A stretch of 23,140 bases of DNA from Hominenteromicrobium sp964531265 (lineage in GTDB: Bacteria > Bacillota > Clostridia > Oscillospirales > Acutalibacteraceae). The stretch spans positions 1 to 23,140 of the forward strand of contig CAZHDW010000025.1 of NCBI GenBank assembly GCA_964531265.1. The letters are read 5' to 3'. Below the pieces are notes generated by a model that did not search any database, had not been told where the DNA came from, and was given only the letters and a program-made list of their open reading frames with translations. Of this stretch, positions 1-7,470 are shown one piece after another (within the stretch, counting starts at the first letter, position 1; each line of letters starts with the position of its first letter). The translations under genes were made by a program, and so were the position numbers.

Positions 1-95
1 ACGCCTTTTATTTGTGCCCGCTGCCGTTTTGATTTTTCACGAAATACACGCCCCGCCCCTATGTTTAGTGAGCCGCTGCACAAGTAGCCATGATT

Positions 96-216
96 TTATT
101 TTTCATAAAAATTTTGATACACTTCCGCAAATGTCATTCTCTTTGCTTCTGGTTTGCTAATGCGGCTCATTCTATCGCGCAATATAGCATTGTCACGCGC
201 ACGGAACGCCGCTTTG
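96..216 (-). other. Possible C-terminal tail of an unrecognised gene
   Basis: On the minus strand an open frame runs up to the rubrerythrin junction and ends at a TAA at 96-98. Its last 40 or so residues are charged and look protein-like, finishing in MTFAEVYQNFYEK. The TFAEVY stretch loosely resembles the N-terminal domain of some tyrosine recombinases, but here it sits at the C-terminus, so I do not assign it. The frame stays open further upstream only by running antisense through the rubrerythrin remnant, so the available ATG at 326 is probably not its start. It may be the 3' end of an accessory gene whose 5' part was lost in the rearrangement that truncated the rubrerythrin, or it may be non-coding. 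Confidence 0.22.
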
Positions 217-242
217 AAGTCACGAGCGAAGCGAAGTGACTT
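217..242. repeat. Inverted repeat at the rubrerythrin junction
   Basis: AAGTCAC (217-223) and GTGACTT (236-242) form a perfect 7-bp inverted repeat around a 12-nt loop (gagcgaagcgaa). It lies exactly where recognisable rubrerythrin coding sequence begins, so it may mark a recombination or insertion boundary. It has no T-tract, so it is not a normal terminator. Confidence 0.4.
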
Positions 243-316
243 ATGAAATGGCAAAAGACGAAGCAAGACATGGTAAGGCATTTGCAGGCCTCCTGAAGAG
301 ATACTTCGGCAAGTAA
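242..316 (+). pseudogene. Rubrerythrin, C-terminal remnant
   Basis: Starting at a TAT codon at 242, the plus strand encodes about 24 residues containing EMAKDEARHGKAF, ending in a TAA at 314-316. This matches the last helix of the ferritin-like domain of clostridial rubrerythrins, with the E..RH iron-ligand pattern. Rubrerythrins are cytoplasmic di-iron peroxidases that protect anaerobes from hydrogen peroxide. A full protein needs about 180 residues, but the same frame meets a TGA at 215-217, and no frame upstream continues the fold. The gene is therefore 5'-truncated at about position 242 by deletion, insertion or an assembly join. The terminator that follows is intact. The remnant has no start codon and should not be functional. 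Confidence 0.6.
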
Positions 317-332
317 TCCAATACAAAAAACC

Positions 333-365
333 AGAGGACGGAGTGAAAGCTCCGTCCTCTTTTTT
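333..365. terminator. Bidirectional intrinsic terminator
   Basis: A perfect 11-bp stem (333-343 with 350-360) closes a 6-nt loop and is followed by a T-run on the plus strand. The minus strand also has a T6 run just past the stem (from the A-run at 325-330). It ends the rubrerythrin remnant on one side and the DUF4838 gene on the other. Confidence 0.88.
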
Positions 366-367
366 GC

Positions 368-1306
368 TTAATTTCTATGATAAGCTTCTGCGAAGGGTGT
401 GACGTCGGGTGTGCCGTGGAGGGCTTCGTAATCCGGGCCGAGATAGCACGCAAAGCTGCTGATATCCGTGAAGCCGAGTGCGCGATAATACTTAAAGTCG
501 GCGCGGATGACCGCAGCATCCGATGAAAATGCTGCCGGTGGCTTTTTCCAGCCGGAGAACATCGAGTTGTCCAGCCAATAATCCAGCACCTTGGCGTTTT
601 CTTTTCCGAAGAAGCTGAGCAGTGCCTGTAGCGGCCGGCTCTGAGCGTCCTCCCTCAGCGGTCTGTGAAAATCGCGCTCAAAGGGGGCGTACTCCAGGAA
701 TATGCCGTCTTCCGGTCGAATAACGGTTGGCGGTTGGATGCACTCAAAATAGGCAAGATATGAAAGACTTGCCAGGGGATCATCGCGTCGCAGTCGGCGC
801 AGAAGATGATTCATCACCTTTAGCTGCTGATCGGATGGGGAAAGCTCCCTGCACAGGGGACAGTGACAGCAGGAGTCCTTGGCGTCGTCCATCCACAGGA
901 AATAGCGGTGAGTTGAACGGTATAGCTGCTTTACAAGGGCAGCAGCGCGCTCCGCCATGTAGTCCAGTACCTCGGTGTTCGATGCACAGCAATTCCAGTC
1001 GGCCGTGCGTATTCCGTCCCTGTTCATGCGAAACCAGTCGGGATGACGCTCAAATTCCTTTGTCGGAAGCAGGAATCGTGCGGCGTGCATTTCATATTCG
1101 ACAGAAAGCCCCTTCTCCGCAGCTCTGTCAAGCAGTGCTGTGTAATCCGGATTTTTAAGGCGTTCAAGCAGCCCCACAAGAGATTTATCGGCCGCGCCGC
1201 CTCCAACGGGATGCAGTGAAAGCGTCGGCAGCTTCAGCTCGACCATGCGGTCTATCCAGACGTCTGTAAGCTCATCGGGATGTATGAGCAGTGACGCGTG
1301 CTTCAT
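368..1306 (-). CDS. DUF4838 domain protein (TIM-barrel, glycosidase-like)
   Basis: A 312-residue cytoplasmic protein with no signal peptide or membrane segment. The middle carries YFLWMDDAKDSCCHCPLCREL (about 135-155), a Trp-Asp-Asp stretch followed by a Cys cluster and LSPSDQ. This is the pattern of DUF4838 proteins, which are usually found with carbohydrate-active enzymes and resemble GH20-type TIM barrels. No enzymatic activity is firmly established for the family to my knowledge, so a glycoside-related role is inference. I place the start at the ATG at 1306, which has an AGGAGGGG ribosome binding site directly upstream. A longer frame starting at 1360 would begin upstream of the likely promoter at 1328-1356. 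The gene is monocistronic and shares its terminator with the rubrerythrin remnant. The family name is fairly secure; the substrate is unknown. Confidence 0.75.
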   Translation of the reverse strand: MKHASLLIHPDELTDVWIDRMVELKLPTLSLHPVGGGAADKSLVGLLERLKNPDYTALLDRAAEKGLSVEYEMHAARFLLPTKEFERHPDWFRMNRDGIRTADWNCCASNTEVLDYMAERAAALVKQLYRSTHRYFLWMDDAKDSCCHCPLCRELSPSDQQLKVMNHLLRRLRRDDPLASLSYLAYFECIQPPTVIRPEDGIFLEYAPFERDFHRPLREDAQSRPLQALLSFFGKENAKVLDYWLDNSMFSGWKKPPAAFSSDAAVIRADFKYYRALGFTDISSFACYLGPDYEALHGTPDVTPFAEAYHRN

Positions 1307-1327
1307 GATATCCCCTCCTTTTTGCCT

Positions 1328-1356
1328 ATTGTAGCAGAGAAAACCCCGTGTGTAAA
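1328..1356 (-). promoter_or_regulatory. Sigma-A-type promoter for the DUF4838 gene
   Basis: Read on the minus strand, TTTACA (1351-1356), a 17-bp spacer and TACAAT (1328-1333) fit a sigma-A promoter. Transcription would start near 1321, just before the AGGAGGGG site at about 1312-1320, leaving a short leader. Confidence 0.6.
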
Positions 1357-1408
1357 GCAAGGGGATATGCGATAAATTGTTTTTCTCAACATATGTCGTA
1401 CAGTATAG

Positions 1409-1437
1409 TTGAAAATAATTATTTTCGATGCTATAAT
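1409..1437 (+). promoter_or_regulatory. Promoter with 16-bp palindromic operator candidate
   Basis: TTGAAA (1409-1414), a 17-bp spacer and TATAAT (1432-1437) form a near-consensus promoter for the gene at 1513. The perfect palindrome GAAAATAATTATTTTC (1411-1426) covers most of the -35 and the spacer, a classic position for a dimeric repressor. In the leader, ACGGCT-C-AGCCGT (1482-1494) forms a further small inverted repeat. Confidence 0.65.
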
Positions 1438-1512
1438 TTTGAAAAAGAAGGAGTTTTGGAATTGTCGCACCGGCAGAGTATACGGCTCAGCCGTTGAAAG
1501 GAAGGAGATACA

Positions 1513-2418
1513 ATGGAGCAGAATCCGCTCGCGCTGGATAAGTTTGTGAATGACCCCGGTTACCGTAAAAGGGTGATAGACTACTTTTGCGTAAAGCCTC
1601 TTGAGGAGCATGGTAAAAAGCTCAGTATCTACAGAGCTCAGCTTGCCGAGCTGACCGAGCAGAGACGTAGGGTGCAGAAAAAGGGGCATAAGAGAAAGGA
1701 TAAGGGCTCCTGGGAAAAGCTTTACGGCGGTAAGCTTATGATAGATCGTACCACGGGACTTGTTCGTATCAATAACTGCATAGCTAAATTTTCGGATATA
1801 AGCGATGCGCGCATAAATATGCAGGAGGATGTTAAAATCGTCGTCGTCGATAACCGAAGGCTTGTAGGACGGCAAAAAACCTCCATACGCGGCACGATAC
1901 TCGGCGGAATCGCGGGCGGCTTTTTAGGTGCCGCGCTCGGTGGCTTGATTATGGGACACACCGAGTACGTAACAGAGGGACGGGTTTATGAGCAGCGAAT
2001 ACCGATGTGCACACACCTCGGCGTATTGGTAAAGGTGAACGGCAGGATAATGGAGATCAGACTGATTTCCTCGCCCATAAAGAAAGCCGCCATGCGCGTT
2101 AAAAATGCCACGGCGGAGGCAAAATTGATAGTAAATACCCTGAATTCGCTTTCGAAATTTACCGTTTTGGGTGATTATCGGAGCGTTGACGATGACCGCG
2201 ATGTGCGTGGGCTGGATATTCGCATCTACAGGCTGCAAAGGCAGCTTCAGGAGGCTGTAAAGAGTGGGCCGAACATAAAGCTGCCCGATATTTACAGATT
2301 ACCGGAGCTCGGGCATCTGTCGGATAGGGAGTATATTAAATATTTGTACAGCATGGATGCAAAGAGAAAGAATGAAGAACGGAGGAAAAATGATGACGAG
2401 AATCTTGAGCTTTTTTGA
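1513..2418 (+). CDS. Uncharacterised protein with glycine-zipper segment
   Basis: A 301-residue protein that I do not recognise. The start has a strong GGAAGGAG site 6 nt upstream. The N-terminal 75 residues are helical and highly basic (a run of RRR, KKGHKRKDK). Residues about 75-115 are strand-rich. One hydrophobic segment at about 127-148 (GGIAGGFLGAALGG) has the small-residue spacing of a glycine zipper, which could insert in or associate with a membrane. The C-terminal third is helical and charged, ending in a basic/acidic tail. There is no signal peptide. It is the first gene of a likely operon, and its 3' end overlaps the start of the acetyltransferase gene by 29 bp, which suggests translational coupling. 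Function is unknown; a membrane-associated or stress-related role would be a guess. Confidence 0.75.
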   Translation: MEQNPLALDKFVNDPGYRKRVIDYFCVKPLEEHGKKLSIYRAQLAELTEQRRRVQKKGHKRKDKGSWEKLYGGKLMIDRTTGLVRINNCIAKFSDISDARINMQEDVKIVVVDNRRLVGRQKTSIRGTILGGIAGGFLGAALGGLIMGHTEYVTEGRVYEQRIPMCTHLGVLVKVNGRIMEIRLISSPIKKAAMRVKNATAEAKLIVNTLNSLSKFTVLGDYRSVDDDRDVRGLDIRIYRLQRQLQEAVKSGPNIKLPDIYRLPELGHLSDREYIKYLYSMDAKRKNEERRKNDDENLELF

Positions 2419-3163
2419 GAGAATAGGACTGCCTGCCGATACCGCGGTCGAGCATACTGTGGAGCTTCTCGGCAGAATACAGTCGGCCTGCGTAGTGAAT
2501 ATCGCCTATGAGAATATGGATATTCTCGAGGGCAAGCCGATTTTACTCGAGCCCGACGCACTGTTTGATAAGATAGTTCTGCGAGGCCGCGGCGGATATT
2601 GCTTTGAGCTGAATGGCCTGCTGACGCATATGCTGCGTGAGATGGGCTTTACGGTAACCGAACGCTTTGCAAGATATCTGCGCGGTGAAAGCGAGCTGCC
2701 GATGCGCCGACACAGAGTATCGATAGTTTCGCTCGATGACGGTGACTACATGTGCGATATAGGCGTTGGACAGATAGCACCGAGACTGCCGCTGAAGCTG
2801 GAGGCCGGACTTGTTCAGGAGCAGAACGGCGAGACATATAAATTCGAACGCGATGAGCAGCATGGCTGGGTGCTTTGGGATATGCATCACGGCGCATGGC
2901 GCGAATACATATGCTTCACCGATGACATAGCGTATGACGTGGACTTTATTCAGCCGTCGTTTTTCTGCGAGGCACACCCGACCTCACCGTTCAACACCGA
3001 GCCGATGATAGCTATCAAAACGGAGGACGGCAGATGCACCATAGACGGTCATGTTTATAAATGCTTTAAGGGCGAGGAGCTCGAACATATCGAAGAGGAT
3101 ATAACGGATGAACGCCTGAATGAGCTGTTGTGCACTGTTTTTAAGTTGAGGCCGAACGCATAA
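2390..3163 (+). CDS. Arylamine N-acetyltransferase (NAT)
   Basis: This 257-residue cytoplasmic enzyme is expected to transfer an acetyl group from acetyl-CoA to an arylamine or related acceptor through a cysteine intermediate. The NAT signature RGRGGYCFELN places the nucleophile at Cys71. His108 (in RRHRVSIV) and Asp123 (in MCDIGVG) complete the Cys-His-Asp triad at the spacing usual for the family. The N-terminal stretch NIAYENMDI is also typical. I chose the first of two tandem ATGs (2390, 2393), preceded by CGGAGG; a start at 2357 would lie deep in the previous gene and lacks a good ribosome site. The protein is slightly shorter than the common 270-280 residues. It overlaps the upstream glycine-zipper gene by 29 bp and precedes a metallo-hydrolase by 68 bp. 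The natural substrate cannot be told from sequence. Confidence 0.9.
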   Translation: MMTRILSFFERIGLPADTAVEHTVELLGRIQSACVVNIAYENMDILEGKPILLEPDALFDKIVLRGRGGYCFELNGLLTHMLREMGFTVTERFARYLRGESELPMRRHRVSIVSLDDGDYMCDIGVGQIAPRLPLKLEAGLVQEQNGETYKFERDEQHGWVLWDMHHGAWREYICFTDDIAYDVDFIQPSFFCEAHPTSPFNTEPMIAIKTEDGRCTIDGHVYKCFKGEELEHIEEDITDERLNELLCTVFKLRPNA

Positions 3164-3231
3164 AGCAGAGTGCATATGCTGTCGATGAGTAATGAGCGCA
3201 TAGCATAATTTAGTCGAAGGGACTTGAAAAT

Positions 3232-3957
3232 ATGAAAATCACGTTTGTAGGCAGCAGTCACGGAGTACCCGAGCCGCACAGAAAATGCACATGCATAATG
3301 ATAGAGGTGGGCGAGAGTATTTATTTCGTGGATATGGGCACATCCGCAATAGAGGCTCTTGTTAAGCGCGGCAAGTCCGTTGATGCGGTAAAGGGCGTGT
3401 TTGTGACACATATGCACGGTGACCATACAAACGGCCTCATACAGTTTGCAGACCTTATAACCTGGTACTATAAGACACCCGATCCGCTGATCTGTCTGCC
3501 AATGCCGGAGGCCGAGAGCATTATAAACTCATGGCTCGACATCACTCTGAACGGCGGCGAGAAGAAGCTTCGCTATGCCGAAACGCATGAGGGTCTTGTT
3601 TTCGATGACGGAACTCTCCGCGTGACTGCTGTTCCGACACAGCACTGCGAGAAATCCTTTGCGTACATCGTTCAGGCAAAGGGCAAGACTGTGCTGTTCA
3701 CAGGTGATCTCAAAAATCCGCAGATAGATTTCCCGGAGCCTGCCATGAACATGGCGCTTAACCTTGTTGTATGCGAATCCGCACATTTTGAAGCAACGGA
3801 TTATATCCCGGTGTTTGAAAAATGCGATATCAAAAGGGTTTGTGTCACACATTATTCGGATCATTTCCTTGCAAGCGTTCTGGCGCTGGTCGAGCACCTC
3901 AATGGCAGCGGTATTCCGGCAGTGCGCACAAGTGATGATCTTGAGATAGAGGTGTGA
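3232..3957 (+). CDS. Metallo-beta-lactamase-fold hydrolase (RNase Z/PhnP-like)
   Basis: A 241-residue soluble protein with the complete MBL metal-binding set: THMHGDH at 59-65, a histidine in TQHCEKSF, the bridging aspartate in FTGDLKNPQ and the late THYSDH histidine. The opening ITFVGSSHGVPEP is typical of the RNase Z/PhnP branch, which cleaves phosphodiesters in RNA or cyclic nucleotides. The inserts of a true tRNase Z exosite are not evident, so I call it only a family member. It starts at ATG 3232 with a weak GAAGGG site. It follows the acetyltransferase by 68 bp with no terminator, so it is probably the last gene of the operon that begins at 1409. A new promoter candidate begins 10 bp after its stop. 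Confidence 0.85.
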   Translation: MKITFVGSSHGVPEPHRKCTCIMIEVGESIYFVDMGTSAIEALVKRGKSVDAVKGVFVTHMHGDHTNGLIQFADLITWYYKTPDPLICLPMPEAESIINSWLDITLNGGEKKLRYAETHEGLVFDDGTLRVTAVPTQHCEKSFAYIVQAKGKTVLFTGDLKNPQIDFPEPAMNMALNLVVCESAHFEATDYIPVFEKCDIKRVCVTHYSDHFLASVLALVEHLNGSGIPAVRTSDDLEIEV

Positions 3958-3966
3958 TTTTTACTA

Positions 3967-3995
3967 TTGCTCTTTTTGAGCTTAAGTGGTATTAT
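3967..3995 (+). promoter_or_regulatory. Promoter candidate for the CotH-type gene
   Basis: TTGCTC (3967-3972), a 17-bp spacer and TATTAT (3990-3995) precede the gene at 4029. No clear terminator separates it from the upstream hydrolase, so some read-through is possible. Confidence 0.45.
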
Positions 3996-4028
3996 TAACA
4001 GACCGATAAAATGGGTGAGGTGTATAGT

Positions 4029-5330
4029 ATGAAAACAAAAAGAGTAGCAGCTCTTCTCATGGCAGCCTTAATGCTGCTCGGTGGCTGCTCAACGACCCCC
4101 GCTGACAAGTCTGCGGTGGAAACTCCCTTCTATGAGTCGGAAATACCGACAATGGGCAATGTTTATCTTACTACAGCTAAAGAGATAGACGATGAATACT
4201 CAAAGGCGGATATAAAGGTCGAGTGGGAGGACGGCAGTCTCGAGGAGCAGCAGGTCAAGATAAAGCTGCGCGGCAATTCCAGCAAGAGCTCCGAAAAGAA
4301 ATCCTATACCGTAAAATATGAGGAAAAGGTCTCCTTTATGGATATGGATTCCGGCAAGAAATGGGCTCTGCTCGGCAATCCCTTCGATAAGACTATGCTG
4401 CGTGTGGGACTTGCATTTGAATATGCAAGGGCGCTTGAAATTCCGTATGTATCCCAGCTCAGGTACTGCAAGCTCTATCTGAACGACGAATACATGGGCG
4501 TTTATATCGCCATGGAGCCGATAAGTGACGGTAAGGGCCATATAGATGTGGATATAGATAACGGTGATGCCATCTTCGAGTGCGATAAGGATCGTACCGA
4601 GGAGGATAAGACCTACATAACGGCATACCCGGATATTCGTATGCAGATGAATGAGCCGGAGGAGCCCACGGATGAGCAGGCGTTGGAGTTTGAAGATTTT
4701 CTCCACGATGTTTACGACGCCATAGAGTCAAAGGATCATACCGAGTATGAAAAGCTGATCGATGTTGATTCCTTTGTGAATTTCTACATCTTCAACGAGG
4801 TAGTAAAGGATATTGATTTCGGAGAGTTTTCAACGAGATATTACAGGAAGGACGGAAAGCTCTATGCCGGCCCACCATGGGATATGGACCTTTCCATGGG
4901 CAATGTTTCGCGCATATACGATGACCCGAAGTACCACCGCTATAATAACAGACTGGGCTACGGCAATGATTCCGAGGACAGCGCACAGGAACTGTGGGCT
5001 ATCGGAAATTACTATGGCCTGCTGATGGAGGACCCGTATTTCCATGACCTTGTATGCGAGAGATGGCAGGAGGTTCTCCCGATAACAAAGAACCTTATCG
5101 AGGCAAATGACCTCGGCGACAGCCTTATAGATCGCTATCTTGAGGCATATGAGGAGGATATCCTCTCAAACTACGGCCCGGAGAATACAGGCTGGAGCGT
5201 ATGGTATCAGGAGGGCACATATGCCGACCGTTCGCTGGCAATCGATTATGACGGAAATCTCGATGAGCTTCGCGATTGGCTGGAAAGACGCATAGAGTGG
5301 CTCGACGAAGAGTTCAACAAAGGTGAATAA
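4029..5330 (+). CDS. CotH-kinase family lipoprotein
   Basis: A 433-residue exported lipoprotein. The first 20 residues are a lipoprotein signal: MKTKR, a hydrophobic run, then LLGGC with the lipidated Cys20. The mature part carries the CotH-kinase features: KLRGNSS (79-85), the lysine-rich KKSYTVKY (90-97), NEVVKDIDFG (256-265) and GPPWDMDLSMGN (281-292), whose WDMD matches the metal-binding WDxD of the fold. CotH of Bacillus is an atypical protein kinase that phosphorylates spore-coat proteins; many clostridial relatives are surface lipoproteins of unknown substrate, as is likely here. The start at 4029 has GGTGAGG upstream and yields a proper signal peptide; an in-frame ATG at 4011 would add six residues without benefit. 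The gene is followed immediately by a terminator, so it is monocistronic. Confidence 0.88.
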   Translation: MKTKRVAALLMAALMLLGGCSTTPADKSAVETPFYESEIPTMGNVYLTTAKEIDDEYSKADIKVEWEDGSLEEQQVKIKLRGNSSKSSEKKSYTVKYEEKVSFMDMDSGKKWALLGNPFDKTMLRVGLAFEYARALEIPYVSQLRYCKLYLNDEYMGVYIAMEPISDGKGHIDVDIDNGDAIFECDKDRTEEDKTYITAYPDIRMQMNEPEEPTDEQALEFEDFLHDVYDAIESKDHTEYEKLIDVDSFVNFYIFNEVVKDIDFGEFSTRYYRKDGKLYAGPPWDMDLSMGNVSRIYDDPKYHRYNNRLGYGNDSEDSAQELWAIGNYYGLLMEDPYFHDLVCERWQEVLPITKNLIEANDLGDSLIDRYLEAYEEDILSNYGPENTGWSVWYQEGTYADRSLAIDYDGNLDELRDWLERRIEWLDEEFNKGE

Positions 5331-5334
5331 AGCG

Positions 5335-5360
5335 AAAGCAGGGAGTGATCCCTGCTTTTT
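5335..5360 (+). terminator. Intrinsic terminator after the CotH-type gene
   Basis: A perfect 10-bp stem (5335-5344 with 5349-5358) with a GTGA tetraloop runs straight into five T residues, 4 bp after the stop codon. Confidence 0.9.
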
Positions 5361-5402
5361 GTTCGCAATAAAAGATATAAAAAAATAAAGGAAATAAGTG
5401 AA

Positions 5403-6302
5403 ATGAAGAAATTGACGGATGAAAAAAAGGGAATGCTGGCAGCCGGAGTGGCATACAGTATATTCGGACTCAGCTATTTGTTTTCAAAAATGGCACTCAA
5501 TGTTACCGAGCCCATGATATTGCTGCTCGTAAGATTTACGGTTACCTTCGTGATACTCAATCTGCTGGTCGTGTTTCGTGTGATGAAGCTGAATCTCAAG
5601 GGCAAAAAGCTGATAGGCCCGATACTGCTCGGCATTTTGCAGCCGGTGCTCTATTTTGTTTTTGAGAACTACGGCCTCAAATTTACCACCACAGCATTCA
5701 CCGGAATCGTTTCGTCGATAAGCCCGGTGTTCACGGCGATACTCGGTGTGTTTATTCTCAAGGAGAAGCCGAGCCTCAAGCAGTGGCTGTGCATCGGTCT
5801 TTCCATTACAGGCGTTCTGCTTGTCTCCATCGGCTCATCGGATGGCAGCAATACCTGGTACGGCTGTCTGTGCCTGCTGGCCGCATATCTCATAGGCTCA
5901 TTCTATTCCATTCTGGTGCGTAAGCTTTCCAAGGACTTTTCGGCCTTTGAGCTGACATACATAATGTTTGCGGTCGGCTTTGTTTTCTTTGTGATTTTGG
6001 CCTTTGCGCAGCACGGCGGCGAAACCGTTCCCATGCTTTCAACAGCCGTTGCGGACTGGAAATTCATGATCGCCTGTCTGTATCTCGGCGGTGCATCCTC
6101 CGTTGGTGCTTACATGCTCGCAAATTACTCACTCGCACGTCTTCCCGTGTCGAGAGCGACCATCTTCAGCAGTTTTTCAACGCTGGTGTCCGTCGCCTCC
6201 GGAGTTATAATAATGCACGACCCGTTCAGTATCGTCAGCGCTATCTCGTTCATTCTTATAATGGTAGGCGTGTGGGGCGTAAATCGCTTTGCGGCAAAAT
6301 AA
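5403..6302 (+). CDS. EamA/DMT-family transporter
   Basis: A 299-residue integral membrane protein with about ten hydrophobic helices arranged as two EamA repeats, the standard size and topology of drug/metabolite transporters. Typical features are the first-helix AAGVAYSIFGLSYLFSKMAL, the end of the first repeat TGIVSSISPVFTAILGVFILKEKP (about 100-124) and the corresponding second-repeat stretch SRATIFSSFSTLVSVASGVII (about 250-270). Members export or exchange amino acids, nucleosides or other small metabolites; the substrate is not readable here. The start has AAAGGAAA upstream. The gene lies between two terminators, so it forms its own transcription unit, though I see no convincing promoter in the 40 bp before it. 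It is convergent with hydE. Confidence 0.88.
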   Translation: MKKLTDEKKGMLAAGVAYSIFGLSYLFSKMALNVTEPMILLLVRFTVTFVILNLLVVFRVMKLNLKGKKLIGPILLGILQPVLYFVFENYGLKFTTTAFTGIVSSISPVFTAILGVFILKEKPSLKQWLCIGLSITGVLLVSIGSSDGSNTWYGCLCLLAAYLIGSFYSILVRKLSKDFSAFELTYIMFAVGFVFFVILAFAQHGGETVPMLSTAVADWKFMIACLYLGGASSVGAYMLANYSLARLPVSRATIFSSFSTLVSVASGVIIMHDPFSIVSAISFILIMVGVWGVNRFAAK

Positions 6303-6327
6303 TATTCTAATATCATAGCATAAAAAG

Positions 6328-6363
6328 CAGGAGTTAAGCATGTGCTTGACTCCTGTGTTTTTT
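6328..6363. terminator. Bidirectional terminator between EamA gene and hydE
   Basis: An 11-bp stem with one G-U pair (6328-6338 with 6345-6355) is followed by a T-run on the plus strand (6358-6363). The A5 run at 6322-6326 gives a T-run on the minus strand, so it can serve both convergent genes. Confidence 0.82.
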
Positions 6364-6374
6364 GTCATGATTTA

Positions 6375-7412
6375 TTATCTTTTTACATTGCCGACATCGG
6401 TCACTATGCTGTAGCCCACATTTGCCACGCGCTTTTTCAGGTCATTAAGGTTCTGCGCAGCCTCATCGCCGGTGTGGAGCTTATTGTCGTAGAGGGTGTA
6501 AAGCTTCCTGACATCGGATGGCGACAGGTTAGGCATTACCACGTTTGCACCGGCCTTAAGTCCCTTTTCGCGGCCCTCCGGGTGGATCGTACCGAGTGCC
6601 GTGGTGGAGGGCAGAAGTGTCCATGGAAACATGAGACGCAATATGGCAAGCAGACGCAGCGTAAGCTCCATGGAACCGCTCTTTTTATCGGCAAAGGGTG
6701 TCTGCGCATGTGTTAAATACGGCCCGATGCCTATCATATCCGGGCTGAGCTTCTGCAAAAAGCGAATATCCTCAATGATGTTCTCGGTGGTCTGCCAGGG
6801 TGAGCCGACCATGATGCCCGAGCCCACCTGATACCCTATCTCCTTAAGGTCAAACAGACAGCGCTTTCTTTCTGCGGAGCTGAGCTCAGCCGGATGCAGC
6901 CTTGCGTAGTGCTCCTCGTTGGCAGTCTCGTGTCTCAAAAGATATCTGTTCGCGCCGGCATCGAAGTATTTTTGGTAGCTCTCCCTTGATTTTTCGCCTA
7001 TGGAAAGCGTTATTGCGCAATCGGGATATTCTGTGCGGATTTCCGAGACTATCTCGCACACGCGCTCATCTGTAAAATACGGATCCTCGCCGCCCTGAAG
7101 CACAAAGGTGCGAAAGCCGAGCGCATAGCCCTCTTTGCAGCAGGCCAGTATCTGCTCCTTGTTCAATCTGTATCGCTCGGCACAGCGATTATCCCTGCGA
7201 ATTCCGCAATAGTAGCAATTATTTTTACAATAATTCGTGAACTCTATCAAGCCGCGGATATAAACGCTGTCCCCGTAATGCTCGCGTCTGATGCGGTCAG
7301 CGGCGGCAAAAAGCTCAGCATCGTATTCCGGTGCTTCTATCAAAAATCCGAGCTTTTCGTCCGAAAGATCTCCTGTTTCTTCAAGTATCCTGACTAAATC
7401 AAGGTTCTGCAT
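6375..7412 (-). CDS. hydE: [FeFe]-hydrogenase maturation radical SAM protein HydE
   Basis: A 345-residue cytoplasmic radical S-adenosylmethionine enzyme. HydE acts with HydG and HydF to build the 2Fe subcluster of [FeFe]-hydrogenase. The SAM cluster motif is CKNNCYYC (Cys62, Cys66, Cys69) within YIRGLIEFTN, and the family-typical stretches LRHETAN, GSGIMVGSPWQT, STTALGTIHPEGR and GANVVMPNLSP all follow in order. Length equals the usual 340-360 residues. The start codon has GGAGG 7 nt upstream. The gene stands alone here: hydF, hydG and the hydrogenase are not in the window, which is common because the maturases are often scattered. It is divergent from the iron-sulfur aldo/keto reductase, with which it shares a 148-bp intergenic region. 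Identification is firm by motif; PylB is a paralogue but the GANVVMPNLSP region favours HydE. Confidence 0.92.
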   Translation of the reverse strand: MQNLDLVRILEETGDLSDEKLGFLIEAPEYDAELFAAADRIRREHYGDSVYIRGLIEFTNYCKNNCYYCGIRRDNRCAERYRLNKEQILACCKEGYALGFRTFVLQGGEDPYFTDERVCEIVSEIRTEYPDCAITLSIGEKSRESYQKYFDAGANRYLLRHETANEEHYARLHPAELSSAERKRCLFDLKEIGYQVGSGIMVGSPWQTTENIIEDIRFLQKLSPDMIGIGPYLTHAQTPFADKKSGSMELTLRLLAILRLMFPWTLLPSTTALGTIHPEGREKGLKAGANVVMPNLSPSDVRKLYTLYDNKLHTGDEAAQNLNDLKKRVANVGYSIVTDVGNVKR

Positions 7413-7444
7413 AAAAATCCTCCGCCCGTTATACCATGTATGCT

Positions 7445-7469
7445 CATAATGCTAATAATAATCATTATG
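7445..7469. repeat. Inverted repeat between hydE and aldo/keto reductase gene
   Basis: CATAATG (7445-7451) and CATTATG (7463-7469) form a perfect 7-bp inverted repeat around 11 AT-rich bases, ending one base before the -35 of the reductase promoter. It could be an operator for one or both divergent genes. Confidence 0.35.
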
Positions 7470-7470
7470 C

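Noticed and set aside
1..240. tRNA, insertion-sequence end or recombinase gene at the left edge
   Set aside because: No cloverleaf, no terminal repeat pair and no recombinase catalytic motif can be seen; only a short protein-like tail of unknown kind.
1411..1426. Fur, PerR or Zur box at the 16-bp palindrome
   Set aside because: Those boxes have a 7-1-7 arrangement with an odd centre and different arms; this palindrome is even-centred.
5403..6302. EamA gene as part of the CotH-type operon
   Set aside because: A strong intrinsic terminator lies between them.
7428..7436. Extended -10 (TGGTATAAC, minus strand) as the hydE promoter
   Set aside because: Transcription would begin at or inside the GGAGG site, leaving almost no leader.
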